Shown: positions 49,190 to 59,964, counted from the stretch's first letter. The stretch is 64,000 nt of DNA from a bacterium (GCA_020627925.1 JAHDFY010000004.1:85059-149058), one strand, 5' to 3'. Notes: generated by a model not told the origin, from the letters alone. Numbers and translations are program-made.

Positions 49190-50272
49190 TTAATTTAGAT
49201 ATTTACTTTTGTTCGCATTATGTTCTGATATTGTTTCTCAAAAATGAATACGACCTGTTGGATCATGTAGGTAAAAAAGGTACTTTGTTTTAGTAAAGTT
49301 CAAAACTGCCATAATTGATGAAGATGTCGGATTTGCTATGGCTGTCGGTGGCAATCCATGAACCGCTCTTGTATTGTATGGGTTTTTATCATCATACAGG
49401 TGCTTAACAATCGTCGATGGCGTACATCATTCATACGACTGTTCCAATCAATAACACAAGGTAATGTCTGCATCTATTCTATCTCCCCTTTGCAATCTAT
49501 TCATAAAAAGTCAGGCAATAATTGGCTTATTTTTTTTCGTTCTCTCTTCTTTTTCTACTACTGTTGCAAGAATCATAATATCATAAAAAGAAAGCTCCAC
49601 ATCGGAAAATCATTTTGTTTTTTTGTAATGGTCAAAATTATCAAAATCTTCTTGATAAGTATCCCATATTTTCTGTTCAAAAGCATTCAATTGAAGCGTC
49701 ACCAGTTGCTGAATAATTGGCTTTTTTTCATCCAAAAAATAGGTATCAGGATACAAAAACCCTTCCAAAGAAACAAGAGCATCACCACCTATTGTAGACA
49801 AAAATGTATAAGAAGAAGACAGCTGTCTTATTTTTTCTTGATTATTCACGTAACGCAAAAATTCTCATGGAAGTATCATTCATTTGGCTGCAAGTGACTC
49901 ATCAATATCATACACTGACCATCATTCCAATGCAGTAAAAGAGACATACTCAGGCTCAACTCATGCAAGAACATGATCAACAAACTGTTTGGGAGAATAA
50001 TGTCCATCAAATTCATAAACACCTTGTTCAAGACCACTCAAATCGACAGCATTAGTTTTGACATATACTTTTACTTTTCGCGCATCGCGAGAAGACAATT
50101 GTGTCAAAAAAGCACCAAATGATTGGCCTTGTTGCAAATCAACCGTAGTGTTTACATAAAAAGAAGATTGTAGCCATCACCAAAACAAAAGTCCAACAAA
50201 CCCCAATCACAAAAAGATTCATCACAAACGAAAACGGCGTTTTTTCTTTGAAGGAGAATGAATTGGTTGCAT
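49190..50272 (-). CDS. mltG: endolytic murein transglycosylase MltG
   Basis: 360 aa. N-terminal basic stretch and membrane helix (LGIFLGLGFVGLLFGG), a LysM-like segment (VDLQQGQSFGAFLTQL), then the YceG core: LEGFLYPDTYFL, IMILATVVEKEERT, IAGLFMNRLQRG, NPYNTRAVHGLPPTAIANP and the C-terminal YLFYLHDPTGRIHFGETISEH. Cuts nascent glycan strands; implies a peptidoglycan wall. Many TGA-Gly. Confidence 0.92.
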
Positions 50273-50330
50273 AGCAAAAAAACAAAAAATAAATCAATTA
50301 GTACTTACACATAAAAAACAGAACATCAAC

Positions 50331-50362
50331 AAAAAAACTGACGCTCAAGACGCCAGTTTATT
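50331..50362 (-). terminator. terminator after rnj
   Basis: Stem AAACTGGCG / CGTCAGTTT on the minus strand followed by a T run, 29 bases past the RNase J stop. Confidence 0.75.
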
Positions 50363-50390
50363 ATTTTTTTATATAGTTAGAGAAATAAGA

Positions 50391-52553
50391 TTAATCCTCT
50401 GTTCCTTGTTCTTCCAAGGTCATTCCTACGATAGCTTCATCTTCAGAAACATCTTCTTCTTTGATTGCTTCTCTATTGATATAGACAAACATTGGAATAA
50501 TCATAGGAACTCTACCAATCAATTTGTTGATATGATTTCCTAATTCATCTTTTATTTTTCTCAAAATATCTTTTACTCCAAGTCTTCTATTTTTTCTGTA
50601 GGTGTTGAATTTTTTTCTAGAAAATTCCACGATATTGGTGTGAATTTTTTTCACTTCCGACGAGTATACAAACCCTCTTGATTCAATTTGAATATTTCCT
50701 ACCAAATCTCTTGTTTGTGTATCAACCTTGAACACAAGATTCACAACTCCATCGTCAGCCATTATTTGTCTCGCTTTCAATACATATTCTCCAGAAAGAT
50801 GACCAACTCATTTTCCATCAATCATTACTGTGTCCAATTTTAGTCTGTTTTTGTCTGAAACCAAAATTCATCCATCATACAATTCAATTGCTTGACCATT
50901 AAGTGGAAGAAGAATGTGTTCCTCTGGGATTCCCATATCCAAACCAATTTGTTTATTCGCATTTCTCATGAATGGTTCTCCATGGATCGGTGAATAGTAG
51001 TTTGGCTTCAACATTGCCATCATTGTTTTGATATCTCCTTGGTATCCATGCCCTGAAGCATGTATATCAAGATCTGTATCATCAATAATATTTACTCCTT
51101 TTCTCACAAGTGAGTTGATCATATCGATCACTGATTTTTCGTTACCAGGAATAGTATGTGTCGAAAGAATAATATTATCACCTGGCCTTAGTATGAAATG
51201 TCTAAACTCATCGGTAGCCATTCTCACCAATGCGCTATATTGTTCTCCTTGAGAACCAGTACAAAGAATCATAACTCTTTCATCAGGTAGTGACTCAATT
51301 TCAGGTCAAACCTTTCTAATCATTCCTTTTGGTACTTTGATATATCACAATTCAATACAAAGCTCAACATTGTTTACCATTGATCTTCCTGCCAAGAAAA
51401 CAATTTTGTTGTATTTTACCGCACTTTCAATCGCTTGAATCAATCTACCCACATTAGAAGCAAAAGTAGAAAGGATTTGTCTACCTGGAGTATTTTTGAT
51501 AATAGCATCCAAGGTATCTCCAATTACTTTTTCTGATTTTGTGTGACCAGATTTTGGTGCGTTAGTACTTTCACAAAGCATCAATTTTACTCATTCTTGA
51601 CCAATTCTAGAAATCTTTCCTAAATCAGCAGGTTTATCAATCGAAGGTGTATGATCGATTTTGAAATCGGCAGTATTAACTACAAGTCCTTTTGGTGTAT
51701 GAATAGCCATTCCCATTGTCTCAGGAATGTTGTGATTTACTCTAAAGAACTCAATCGTATATGGTCCAGACTTAACAATATCTACATCTGGATTAACAAG
51801 TTTGTATTTAAGTTTTTTTGCTTTTCTCGGATCATCAAAAGTCTTTTTAATAAGACCTAATGTCAATGGTGTTGTGTAAACCGTTGGCCATCCTAATGGA
51901 TCCAAAATATGTCTCAACGCTCCAATATGATCTAAGTGACCATGCGTAATAAATATTCCTCTAATATTTTTCTTTTTCTTTGCAAGATACTTTACATCAG
52001 GAATAAGGTATTGTACTCCATGCATATGTGCTCCTGCAAATTGCATACCAGCATCAATAACAATAATGTCATTTTTGTATTCAAAAAACATCATATTTAC
52101 TCCAATTTCTTCAAGACCTCCAAGAGCATAGAGTTTTACTGGTTCTTCTCCTTTTTTTGGAGTGAAATCCAATGCTTCACGTTTTTTGTATTTATGAGCA
52201 AAAAAGTGTTCTGATGTAATTTTTTCACCAGATAATACTCCTCCTTTACTTCTTCCACGAGCCGTACCTCCTCTTCTTGATCATGTGTTTCTTCTTGTAT
52301 TTGATGATCTAGAACCAGATGATGTTCCTGTCTTTCTTGTAGAAGGTTTCATTGGTTTTGCAGGTTTAGTTCAAGCAGTAGTTGTAGCTGTTTTTGCTAC
52401 AGTTTTTGTCGCAACAGTTTTTTTTACAGGCGCGGCTGTTGTTTTTGTCGTTTTTGCTGCGACCGTCTTTTTTACTGTTCTTGTAGTTTTTGACGGTTTT
52501 TCATTGTTTTTCTTTGAAAAATCAATAGTTACATTTGAGTTAATATCGTTCAT
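50391..52553 (-). CDS. rnj: ribonuclease J with long basic N-terminal extension
   Basis: 720 aa. From about residue 127 the metallo-beta-lactamase core begins: VKLYALGGLEEIGVNMM, IDAGMQF, the catalytic FITHGHLDHIGALRHI, HTPSIDKP, then beta-CASP motifs LCTGSQGE and SPIHGEPFM. The first 120 residues are an unusual Lys/Thr/Ala and Arg/Gly/Ser-rich disordered tail (VAKTATTTAGTKPAKP), probably nucleic-acid binding. RNase J is both endo- and 5' exonuclease. Stands in front of its own terminator. Confidence 0.93.
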
Positions 52554-52584
52554 TTATTTGTTTCATATTAGTATATAAATTTCT

Positions 52585-53172
52585 ATGAAAATTTCTTCGT
52601 TTCTAAACAAGATTAGACAATCTGCTCACCAAAGGAATATCCCGATACTTTCTACGGGAACAGAAAAATACCTTCGTCAGCATTTACCATCACATACTAT
52701 CAAAAACGCCTTAGAAATAGGAAGTGCTATTTGCTATAGTAGTATCGTTATTGCACAATGTATTGATCCAAAATATGGAAATCTGACAACATTCGAGGTC
52801 TCATTTCCACCTTATAACGAAGGGATTGACCATATCAGTTCTCTTTGAATACATTCTATAACCAATTATTATGCAAACTTTAATTCCATCAATTTACAAC
52901 GCTATCTTTACAGAAAATTAGACTTTGTGTTCATAGATGGGAGAAAATCAGAATACCACGTGTATTTGCAAAAAATAATTCCTTATTTGGCGCAAGATTA
53001 CTTGATAATTTGTGATGATGTTATCAAGTTTAAAAACAAACTGAAATCATTATACAATTTTCTTGATCAAAATCAAATCAATTACACGGTTCACCAACTT
53101 GATCCTGATGACGGAATTCTCGTCATACATAACGATGCTTGACTTCTACAATTAGCCTCAATATATACATAA
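52585..53172 (+). CDS. O-methyltransferase-like protein
   Basis: 195 aa. SAM-binding start ALEIGSAICYSSIVIAQ, post-I TFEVSFPPYNEG, and a DFVFIDGRKSEYHVYL segment matching the Methyltransf_24/TrmR-like group that often acts on tRNA or small phenols. DLIICDDV-like YLIICDDVIKF holds the metal-binding acidic pair. Divergently transcribed from rnj (31-base gap). Confidence 0.8.
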
Positions 53173-53199
53173 AAAAGACCGAAAAAATCGGTCTTTTTT
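53171..53199. terminator. bidirectional terminator
   Basis: Stem AAAAAAGACCGA / TCGGTCTTTTTT with a five-base loop between convergent genes. Confidence 0.88.
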
Positions 53200-53217
53200 A
53201 TTATCATACACTTATTA

Positions 53218-53610
53218 TTATGCCAATTCTTCCAAATTAAGAACCTCTCCATCATATTCTAATTTTTCGAGCATTTCAGCAATTTTTTGATTAGGAACAA
53301 TCCAGACATCAACATTATTAGTATCCATTTCTTTGAGTACTGATTTATGGTTTACAATAATATATTTTTTGTCGTTATACGTGATTACAAAGTGTAAATT
53401 ACCATCCTTTGTATCAAATACCTTGAGAAGCACCTTTTGTACATCATAATCACCTGGATAATCAATCACTATTTCTGATCTTTTATCATAATTCATCATT
53501 GGTCAGATCTTTGTTTTACAATTGATGTGATTTTTGTGAATAGTAGAAACACCGTAAAGAACCTTATCGGCAATACTATATCCATCTTCAAATTTTGCTA
53601 CTGCTGTCAT
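53218..53610 (-). CDS. unknown 130-aa protein
   Basis: Not recognised. Beta-rich, with VIDYPGDYDVQKVLLKVF and HFVITYNDKKYIIVNH segments that resemble the first strands of UlaG/metallo-beta-lactamase-like folds (VIDYPGEYD), but no metal-binding HxHxDH is present. One TGA-Gly joins the N-terminal 40 residues to the rest. Preceded by a short gap before the Cys-rich exported gene on the same strand. Confidence 0.6.
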
Positions 53611-53697
53611 AGAAATATTATTTGTATAAAGAGACAGACAAACTTTGACTGTCAAATAAATTGAGAATAATACATAAGTTATAGCAAATAGTATTCA

Positions 53698-55902
53698 TTA
53701 GGTCAAGAAGAAATTAGGATTGATTGCGTTGAGTATCGCTCCTACCAATCACAACAATGCAAGAGAAACAATAACTTTGAGAATCAATTTCTTTCCTGTT
53801 CCATACGTTCCCGCTGCTCCACTCATCGTCATCAATACTCCCGCAACAATCAATGTTGCAAAAGATAAGAGAAGAAGTAACGTCATAGCAATCTTACCCA
53901 AGCCAGAAGCCAACAACGGGAACGCGTTCAACGCATTGACTACAATATTTGTCCCGTCTGTATTTGCTCATACAAATCTTACGTCTTGGAAATCATTCGT
54001 ATTACCAAAAATAATACATCTACCAATAAATGGCACTCTCGTCAGCAACTTTATTCCACAATTACATGCATCCATATCACAAACTTTGACACATTTTGTT
54101 GGATTTTCTTTGTCATTTGGTTCATATGGCTTTTGACATTCACACGCCTCAGAATCTACATATCTTCACTCGAGTTGGCAAGCTTCTGGTGGACAAGTAG
54201 CATCTGTAGGAATATCAGAAACATAATAAAGCCTAGGTAAATCACTAGGAGCCGTATTTACATTAACATTATTTTGTGATTCAGAACTATTAACAAGTTG
54301 TCATTGAGGAGGACGAGTACCAGATTCAGCTCCTTCAGTAACTTTATCCAAAGTTTCTTGTGTCGTACAACAAGTTTCTGCACTCCATCCTGGTTGATTA
54401 ACTATATACCCGTACAATGCGCCCCATTTTTTTTGACAATCGCTTTGTGTAATAGGACAAGCATATTGCTCATCATATGCTGTAATAGGTGCTGATGTAT
54501 CCGTAGCAAGTGCTGTATTGATTTTTTCTATCAGCGCTGTTTTACCACTATCAGCCAAGTTTGCATCAAAAGAAAAACAACATCCATCTTCTTTTCACTT
54601 GAATACTCCAGGAACACTATCTTGAAGAGCCGTCACTTGCGTATCGGTAAATTGACAACTATCATTCTCTGGACAAAAAACAATTGCTGCTTTACCAGTG
54701 TTTGCCAAGTTTAATTCTTGCAAAATAGTATCTGGATCACCGCTAGTAATCTTTGATTTATCCAAACAACAATTACTTCCTGATTCTTCTGTCAATAGTT
54801 CTTTGTATTCCAACCATACTTCAGGTTTACAATTACCATTACATGGATGCTCCGGACAGAATTCAATTGTCTTTCCTGTCAATGCACCACCAGTCAGTTG
54901 TCCTTTGAGTGTTTCCAAATCTTCAGGTTTCACTTTGGTTATATCTACACAACATGCATCATCATCCAACGGTTTTAGTACATCTTTACCAGGATCTTCT
55001 GGACCCCACAATTCTATAAATTCTTTTTTACAATTTCCCGTACAGAGCTCTGGGCAAATCGCAATACCGTATTTTGCTTTGAAGGCATCACTAGAAAGCT
55101 CTTTGTCCGCAGGATCTCTACCTAATACTGTTGTAAAAAACGTATCTTTCAATTTATCTCTTGGAATACATTCATTATCTTCTGTTTTATTTTCTATATC
55201 AGGCCAATGTCCTTCATAAAACTGCCAACCACATTTTCATTCACAAGGAAGAACACAATAATCTGCTGCGTTGAGCGTTCTTTTACCTACTCTACCATCA
55301 GTTTTTAGTGCGTACCCACATTGCCATGTTATTTCAGCTTGCCCATACCTAACATCCAAGGGATTCAAATTCGCATTATCAGCAATCTTTGCCTTTGAAG
55401 TAACAGGGAAATGAGCGATAAGCTGAGCTGAAACATCAGAAAAAAATTGAGACCAACCAGCAATTTCCGTCGATGTCCATTGTCCATGATTTGTTTGTGT
55501 TGTCGATGATCCTACTTGATCACTTGCATTAATTTTTGCTCTTCCACAATTATTTGACGTTACTTCATTTTTTCTATTTTTGTGCCAAACAGGATCTCCG
55601 GTTACTGTGATTGTTTTAGGGTCTTTATTATGAACTAGCTGAAAGTACTCTTCTTGTATCGAATTCATAAAAAACAAGTCATACACATTTTCTACATCAC
55701 CATTACCTCTTTTGGTCAACGAACACAACCAATCATAACTTTCCCAACCTAACACAGCATTCGTTGATGGATTAGGTGGCATTGCTGCTTTGTATTCATT
55801 CGGATATCATCGTCATTGAGCAAGCGCGACGTTGATAAAAGTAGCCACAACGATCAATACAGTCAAAAAATATTTTTTTATAACATGCTGAACAAAATTC
55901 AT
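53698..55902 (-). CDS. Cys-rich exported protein with VirB2/TrbC-like C-terminus
   Basis: 734 aa. A signal peptide (YFLTVLIVVATFINVALAQ) precedes a soluble region with four or five spaced modules of about 75-85 residues, each beginning CP and containing a later CC pair (DDDACCVD, SGSNCCLD, EDGCCFSFD, AETCCTT), so multiple disulfides are expected. The final 75 residues contain two hydrophobic helices separated by a short Gly-rich turn (GKIAMTLLLLLSFATLIVAGVL, KKLILKVIVSLALLGLVGAIL), the form seen in TrbC/VirB2-type pilin-like proteins. Probably a surface or conjugation-like element; no other type IV genes lie nearby. Confidence 0.75.
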
Positions 55903-55950
55903 ACACAATCAGAAAACAATTAAATGTAAGTATACATCAAAACAAGGAGC

Positions 55951-56298
55951 ATGCGCTCATTATCTCACAGATTACAAAAAACAGAAGTATTTAATAGGGC
56001 AAAACACAGGTATGTTTTGACAAAAAGACAAATACTGACTAGAATATGGACAGTAAACAAAAGTCACGTATTATTGTTGTTCACGTTCTTTTTAGGTCTA
56101 CTTAGCAAGAAACCAATGACCAACTTACACTATCCTTCATCATATGAAACAAACACCAACAACCAACAAAATGAAACTATCACTGCCTACCAAATTGGTA
56201 GTATGTTTTCTCTGCAAAAAGAAGTAAGATCGCTCACAAAGGAGCAACAAACTATCAACTCAGATTATGATGTACAAGCAAGACTCAATGGTAGGTAA
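55951..56298 (+). CDS. small membrane protein of unknown function
   Basis: 115 aa, supported by an AAGGAG ribosome-binding site 7 bases before the ATG. A basic N-terminal 40 residues, one hydrophobic stretch (SHVLLLFTFFLGLL), then a polar tail with a coiled-coil-like end. Comparable with FtsL/DivIC topology but too short to assign. Confidence 0.6.
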   Translation: MRSLSHRLQKTEVFNRAKHRYVLTKRQILTRIWTVNKSHVLLLFTFFLGLLSKKPMTNLHYPSSYETNTNNQQNETITAYQIGSMFSLQKEVRSLTKEQQTINSDYDVQARLNGR

Positions 56299-56397
56299 CT
56301 CACAGATTACCAGGTCATAAGACAATTCAAACAATGAATCATGACAACAGACCACCAATACAAAAACACATAAAAATAATTACACCTTAATTTTGTA

Positions 56398-56425
56398 TTG
56401 ACTTTGAGTAAAAAAACAGTACAAA
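56398..56425 (+). promoter_or_regulatory. promoter of the candidate small RNA
   Basis: TTGACT (56398-56403), 16-base spacer, TACAAA (56420-56425), placed directly before the chain of hairpins. Confidence 0.5.
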
Positions 56426-56429
56426 TCTA

Positions 56430-56558
56430 TTGCTTGGCCAAAGCAAGGAGGACCCCTTTCCTCCTCAAAACAACCAGCTATTCCTTTATAAGTGGGGCAT
56501 GAATAAGGAATAGCGTCAACATAAATAAGCTTTCACTGTATATAGTGGAAGCTTTTCC
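56430..56558 (+). ncRNA. candidate structured small RNA
   Basis: No reading frame, but four consecutive hairpins: TTGCTT/AAGCAA (56430-56446), AGGAGG/CCTCCT (56446-56465), a perfect 10-bp GCTATTCCTT/AAGGAATAGC (56477-56514) and an 11-bp AAGCTTTCACT/AGTGGAAGCTT (56527-56554) followed by T-rich sequence. A promoter stands just in front. I cannot match it to 6S, SRP, tmRNA or RNase P signatures. Confidence 0.55.
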
Positions 56559-56606
56559 TTTATAAAAAAACTTTTTCTTGTTTTTTCTATCTCTTTGTAT
56601 ACAAAC

Positions 56607-56630
56607 AAAAGTAAACAATTGTTTACTTTT
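56607..56630 (+). promoter_or_regulatory. 24-bp palindrome, probable LexA operator
   Basis: AAAAGTAAACAA followed by its exact complement TTGTTTACTTTT, 19 bases before the lexA start. Perfect symmetry and position suggest autoregulation. A second palindrome TTTGTATACAAA sits just upstream (about 56595-56604) and its core also precedes ssb. Confidence 0.65.
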
Positions 56631-56649
56631 TATTTTTTAATAAAAAAGG

Positions 56650-57237
56650 ATGGGTAGAAAGTCATGTTTCGTCGATTATATCAGAAAATTAAGGGAGTAT
56701 TATTTCCTCCATCGTCGCCTTCCTAGCTTTGAACAACTCACTGACGTTTTGTGAGTAAATTCGAAGCGTACGGTACATCGCTTCTTTCAACAATGCCTGG
56801 AGCAAGACTATCTTATCAAAATAGAAAATAACTACATTCCCACCAAAAAACTCTCTGGTTTACCGCTTTTTGGTTCAATACCTGCATGATCTCCTGATGA
56901 TGCAACTGATGCAAAGCAAGATGATGTCAGATTAGATGAACTTTTGGTAGAAAACCCTGCACAAACCGTGCTACTCAAAGCGCAATGAGATAGTATGGTT
57001 GACGCAGGAATTTTATCCTGAGATCTTATGACCGTTGATATCCAAAAAAAAGCATACGAAGGAGATATAGTAATCGGTGTAGTAGACAATGAATTTACTG
57101 TTAAATACTTGCGTAAAGACACAGAACAAAAACGATACCTCAAAGCAGCAAACCAACAAAAAGATTACCCCAATATTTATGCAAGCGATGAGTTACGCAT
57201 TTATTGAGTCGTAACAGGCATTGTAAGAAAACTATAA
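56650..57237 (+). CDS. lexA: LexA repressor
   Basis: 195 aa. N-terminal winged helix (LPSFEQLTDVLGVNSKRTVHRFF), the self-cleavage site SIPAGSP (Ala-Gly, Gly is TGA), catalytic Ser in KAQGDSMVDAGI (Gly is TGA) and catalytic Lys in EFTVKYLR, followed by the NIYASDELRIYG strand. Represses SOS genes until RecA filaments trigger cleavage. Start follows an AAAAAAGG tract directly before the ATG. Confidence 0.93.
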
Positions 57238-57259
57238 TATTTTATTTTTCACCACCAAA

Positions 57260-57556
57260 ATGATTACCTACAACAAACTCGTAAGAGACAAAATTCCGGA
57301 ACTCATTACACAAAAATGAGAACCCTGTGAACGACATATCGCAAATGATAAAGAATATCGAAAGGCTCTTATACAAAAATTACAAGAAGAAGTAAATGAG
57401 TTTTTGGAAGACAATACAGAAGAAGAACTATGAGATATATTAGAAGTAATATATGCAATAGACAAATATAAATGACGAAATGTTGAAAATGCAAGAAAAC
57501 AAAAAAAAGAAAAAAAATGATGATTTGATAAAAAAATAATTTTAGAAAGATCATAA
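57260..57556 (+). CDS. MazG-like nucleotide pyrophosphohydrolase
   Basis: 98 aa. YNKLVRDKIPELI at the start and LQEEVNEFLEDNTEEELGDILEVIYAI in the middle are the metal-binding EExxE and ExxD motifs of the all-alpha NTP-PPase family, similar to the stand-alone phosphoribosyl-ATP pyrophosphohydrolase-like group. Probably a house-cleaning enzyme. Hidden by seven TGA codons. 22 bases after lexA. Confidence 0.85.
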
Positions 57557-57600
57557 AAAATAAAACCCTCTTCCTCTTTTTTATACTATCCCCCACCCTT

Positions 57601-57780
57601 ATGAAAAAACAACATTCACCCAAAACAATTCATTATAGCGTATGGTTCGCGATTGGACTCATCTTTGCTATCAAAGCCCCTCTCCTACTCTTTGCAACAC
57701 CATTTATCATTATCGCTTATTCACTAGTACAAACCCATACACAAGGGATATCAAAAGAAATTTTTATCGTACATAAATAA
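57601..57780 (+). CDS. 59-aa membrane protein
   Basis: Short frame with one or two hydrophobic helices (VWFAIGLIFAI, LLLFATPFIIIAY). Two bases before the nucleotidyltransferase start, so plausibly translated; no family recognised. Confidence 0.5.
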   Translation: MKKQHSPKTIHYSVWFAIGLIFAIKAPLLLFATPFIIIAYSLVQTHTQGISKEIFIVHK

Positions 57781-57782
57781 AT

Positions 57783-58358
57783 ATGAAACCTAACGAACAA
57801 AAACTATTAGACCTACTCAAAAACAACAATATTCTTATGGAGGCACTAGAGAAACTAAAAGATTGACCCGTACAAGAATACTACATAGGAGCTTGAGTTA
57901 TTTCTCAAACCATACGAAATCAGTTATATGGAAAAGAGATAATGCATGGAATTTCCGATATGGATATCATATATTTTGATTCTTCTGATGTAAGCAAAGA
58001 AAGTGAACAAAAAATCGGAGAAATGATTAACAAAAAAATTGGAAACATATGAATTGAATTTGATGTAGTAAATCAGGCAAGAGTTCACATTCGATATCCC
58101 AACGTATTTAATGGGCGTATTATTCCTCCTTACCAATCACTAGAGCATGCTATCGATACATGGCCAACAACAGTAACATGTAATGCAATTAGAAAACTAC
58201 CTGATAACACATACAAAGTATATAGCACATTTTGACTTGATGATTTATTCTCTTGAACAATAAGAGCCAATAAGCAATTGATTACAAAAGAAATCTATGA
58301 AGCAAAAGCAACAAAATGGAAAAAGAAACGACCAGAATTAACTATTACTCCATGGTAA
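57783..58358 (+). CDS. nucleotidyltransferase family protein (PF06042-type)
   Basis: 191 aa. IGAGVISQTI-x-NQLYG, GISDMDIIYFD (the metal-binding Asp pair), ARVHI-x-YPNVF and AIDTWPTTVTCNAIRK match a family of small nucleotidyltransferases of unknown substrate. Both x positions are CGA codons where homologues have Trp (QTVWN, ARVHLWY), strong support for CGA as Trp. Confidence 0.85.
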
Positions 58359-58433
58359 AGGTGCAACAAAACCTCTACAATTGAAAAAATAGAGCAAAAA
58401 GATACACTACTACAGTTTATCTTCACACACGAT

Positions 58434-59228
58434 ATGAGAGCACAAGATATTACAGCATTTCAAGAACAAGTATTGGACCGATATCAAGAGAACAAAAGAG
58501 ATCTTCCTTGGAGAGATAGTAGCAATGGTTATCATGTTCTCGTATCGGAAGTAATGTCACAACAAACACAAGTAAATAGAGTTATTCCCAAGTTTTATGC
58601 ATTGATTGATAAAGCACCTGATTTTGCAACACTTGCATATTTGGACAAAAAAGCATTACTGACTTTGCGGTCATGATTAGGCTACAACAATAGAGCTCTT
58701 CGTCTCCAACAATGTGCGAAAATCATTCATGAAGAACATGGCGATGTTATTCCACAAGAAGAAAAAACATTACTTACGCTACCATGAATCGGAAAATACA
58801 CAGCACACGCCCTACTATCATTTGTGTACAACATGGAAGTACCTGTATTGGATATAAACATACGCAGGGTTATTTGTCATCATTTCAAATTAGATCCGAA
58901 TATCAGCGACAAAGAACTCCGCCAAATAGCCTATGCACTTATTCCGAGTGGACAATCAAAAGATTGGCATAATGCGCTTATGGATTATGGTTCACTGGTC
59001 TATACCAATAAAAAAACAGGAATAAAGTCAAAACCTCAGTCAAAGTTTATATGATCTCGTAGACGAGTAAGATGATCAATACTCAAAGAACTCATCAACC
59101 ATTGACCACAAAATATAGCACACATGAAAAAACAATTTCCTCACAAAGAATTCGACAACATCTTAACAACAATGATCAAAGATCAACTAATCACGCTCAA
59201 AAAGAAAATAATCACTATAAAAGAATAA
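58434..59228 (+). CDS. mutY: A/G-specific adenine glycosylase-like protein (no Fe-S cluster)
   Basis: 264 aa. HhH-GPD fold: VLD-x-YQENKRDLPWR (x = CGA, Trp in MutY), SEVMSQQTQV with catalytic Glu39, LTL-x-SGLGYNNRA (x = CGG, Trp in MutY), LPGIGKYTAHAL, and VLDINIRRV with catalytic Asp140. The four cluster cysteines are absent; the region reads GSLVYTNKKTG and is followed by a GSRR-x-VRG motif found in the clusterless branch. No Nudix-like C-terminal domain. Removes A opposite 8-oxoG. Confidence 0.88.
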
Positions 59229-59240
59229 CACGCATTATAC

Positions 59241-59270
59241 AAAAAACACGCATTATCTGCGTGTTTTTTT
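59241..59270. terminator. bidirectional terminator at the end of the toxin array
   Basis: Stem AAAACACGCA / TGCGTGTTTT with T runs on both strands, placed between the mutY stop and the last RHS remnant. Confidence 0.88.
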
Positions 59271-59272
59271 AG

Positions 59273-59390
59273 TTAATTATTTCCCACATACGCATACAAG
59301 TTCACTCCATCGGCATACCCTATCGGATCCCTCGACATGAAGCGTCAAAGTGCTGGACTATACCATCTTGCTCTGTAGTCACTTACTTCA
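59273..59390 (-). pseudogene. RHS core remnant
   Basis: About 39 codons reading DYRARWYSPALGRF and then RDPIGYADGVNLYAYVGNN, ended by TAA exactly at the NNP of the RHS core. No start codon; the upstream junction falls at CTCTGTAGT, where homology with the other two RHS cores also breaks. A leftover from cassette displacement. Confidence 0.85.
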
Positions 59391-59496
59391 AAAAATTTCC
59401 TGAATAGTTTTTACGTTTATTCTACTAGTCAGAGTGCATTTTTTCATTCAAAGAACTATATCAAGAATACTACCATATTTAAGCTATTAAGCAACA

Positions 59497-59802
59497 TTAA
59501 AGACTATTTATGCGAAAAAGAAAAGTCTTTAGTTTATCTTTTAACACTTCTTTTCAATACAACAAAGAAGACTCTTTTCTTGTTTTTTCATCTGGTTGAT
59601 AGTAAGATAACTCTTCAATTATTTCTCAAAATAAGTTATGAGTATCTGATCAAAATGGATATTTCTCAATTAATTTTTCAAGAAGATTATCAAGAAGATA
59701 ATGAATTTCATCTGAAGACAAAATTCAATCAATAAAAAATGTTATTATTTTTTTCAAAAGACAAATGATTTCTTCAGGATTTTTTTCTAAATAATATGAC
59801 AT
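59497..59802 (-). CDS. putative immunity protein D
   Basis: 101 aa, helical and acidic (ITFFIDGILSSDEIHYLLDNLLEKL), with a layout like small colicin D/E5-type immunity proteins; no firm family match. Its ATG abuts the stop of a toxin remnant (TAGATG), the order expected of toxin then immunity. Five or so TGA-Gly. Confidence 0.55.
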
Positions 59803-59964
59803 CTATTGTTCAATTAAACGAGATAAATAGGCTTCGGTTAAATTAGGGATAACTGTTATAACTTTATTTGATCCATTTTTACTAAAGAAGCTTACTTTCT
59901 CAAAATTAAATATCTCCCAAAAGAAAATATAAACTCTTATTTTAAACTTTCCAATTATTCGAAT
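59803..59964 (-). pseudogene. toxin-tip remnant D
   Basis: A 53-codon open frame (IIGKFKIRVYIFFWEIF ... AYLSRLIEQ) without a start, overlapping the end of immunity C in another frame. Position immediately before an immunity-like gene suggests the C-terminal end of a lost toxin; sequence alone cannot confirm it. Confidence 0.4.

Noticed and set aside
56299..56372. In-frame continuation after the TAA of the 115-aa gene
   Set aside because: TAA is a normal stop in this code and nothing supports readthrough.
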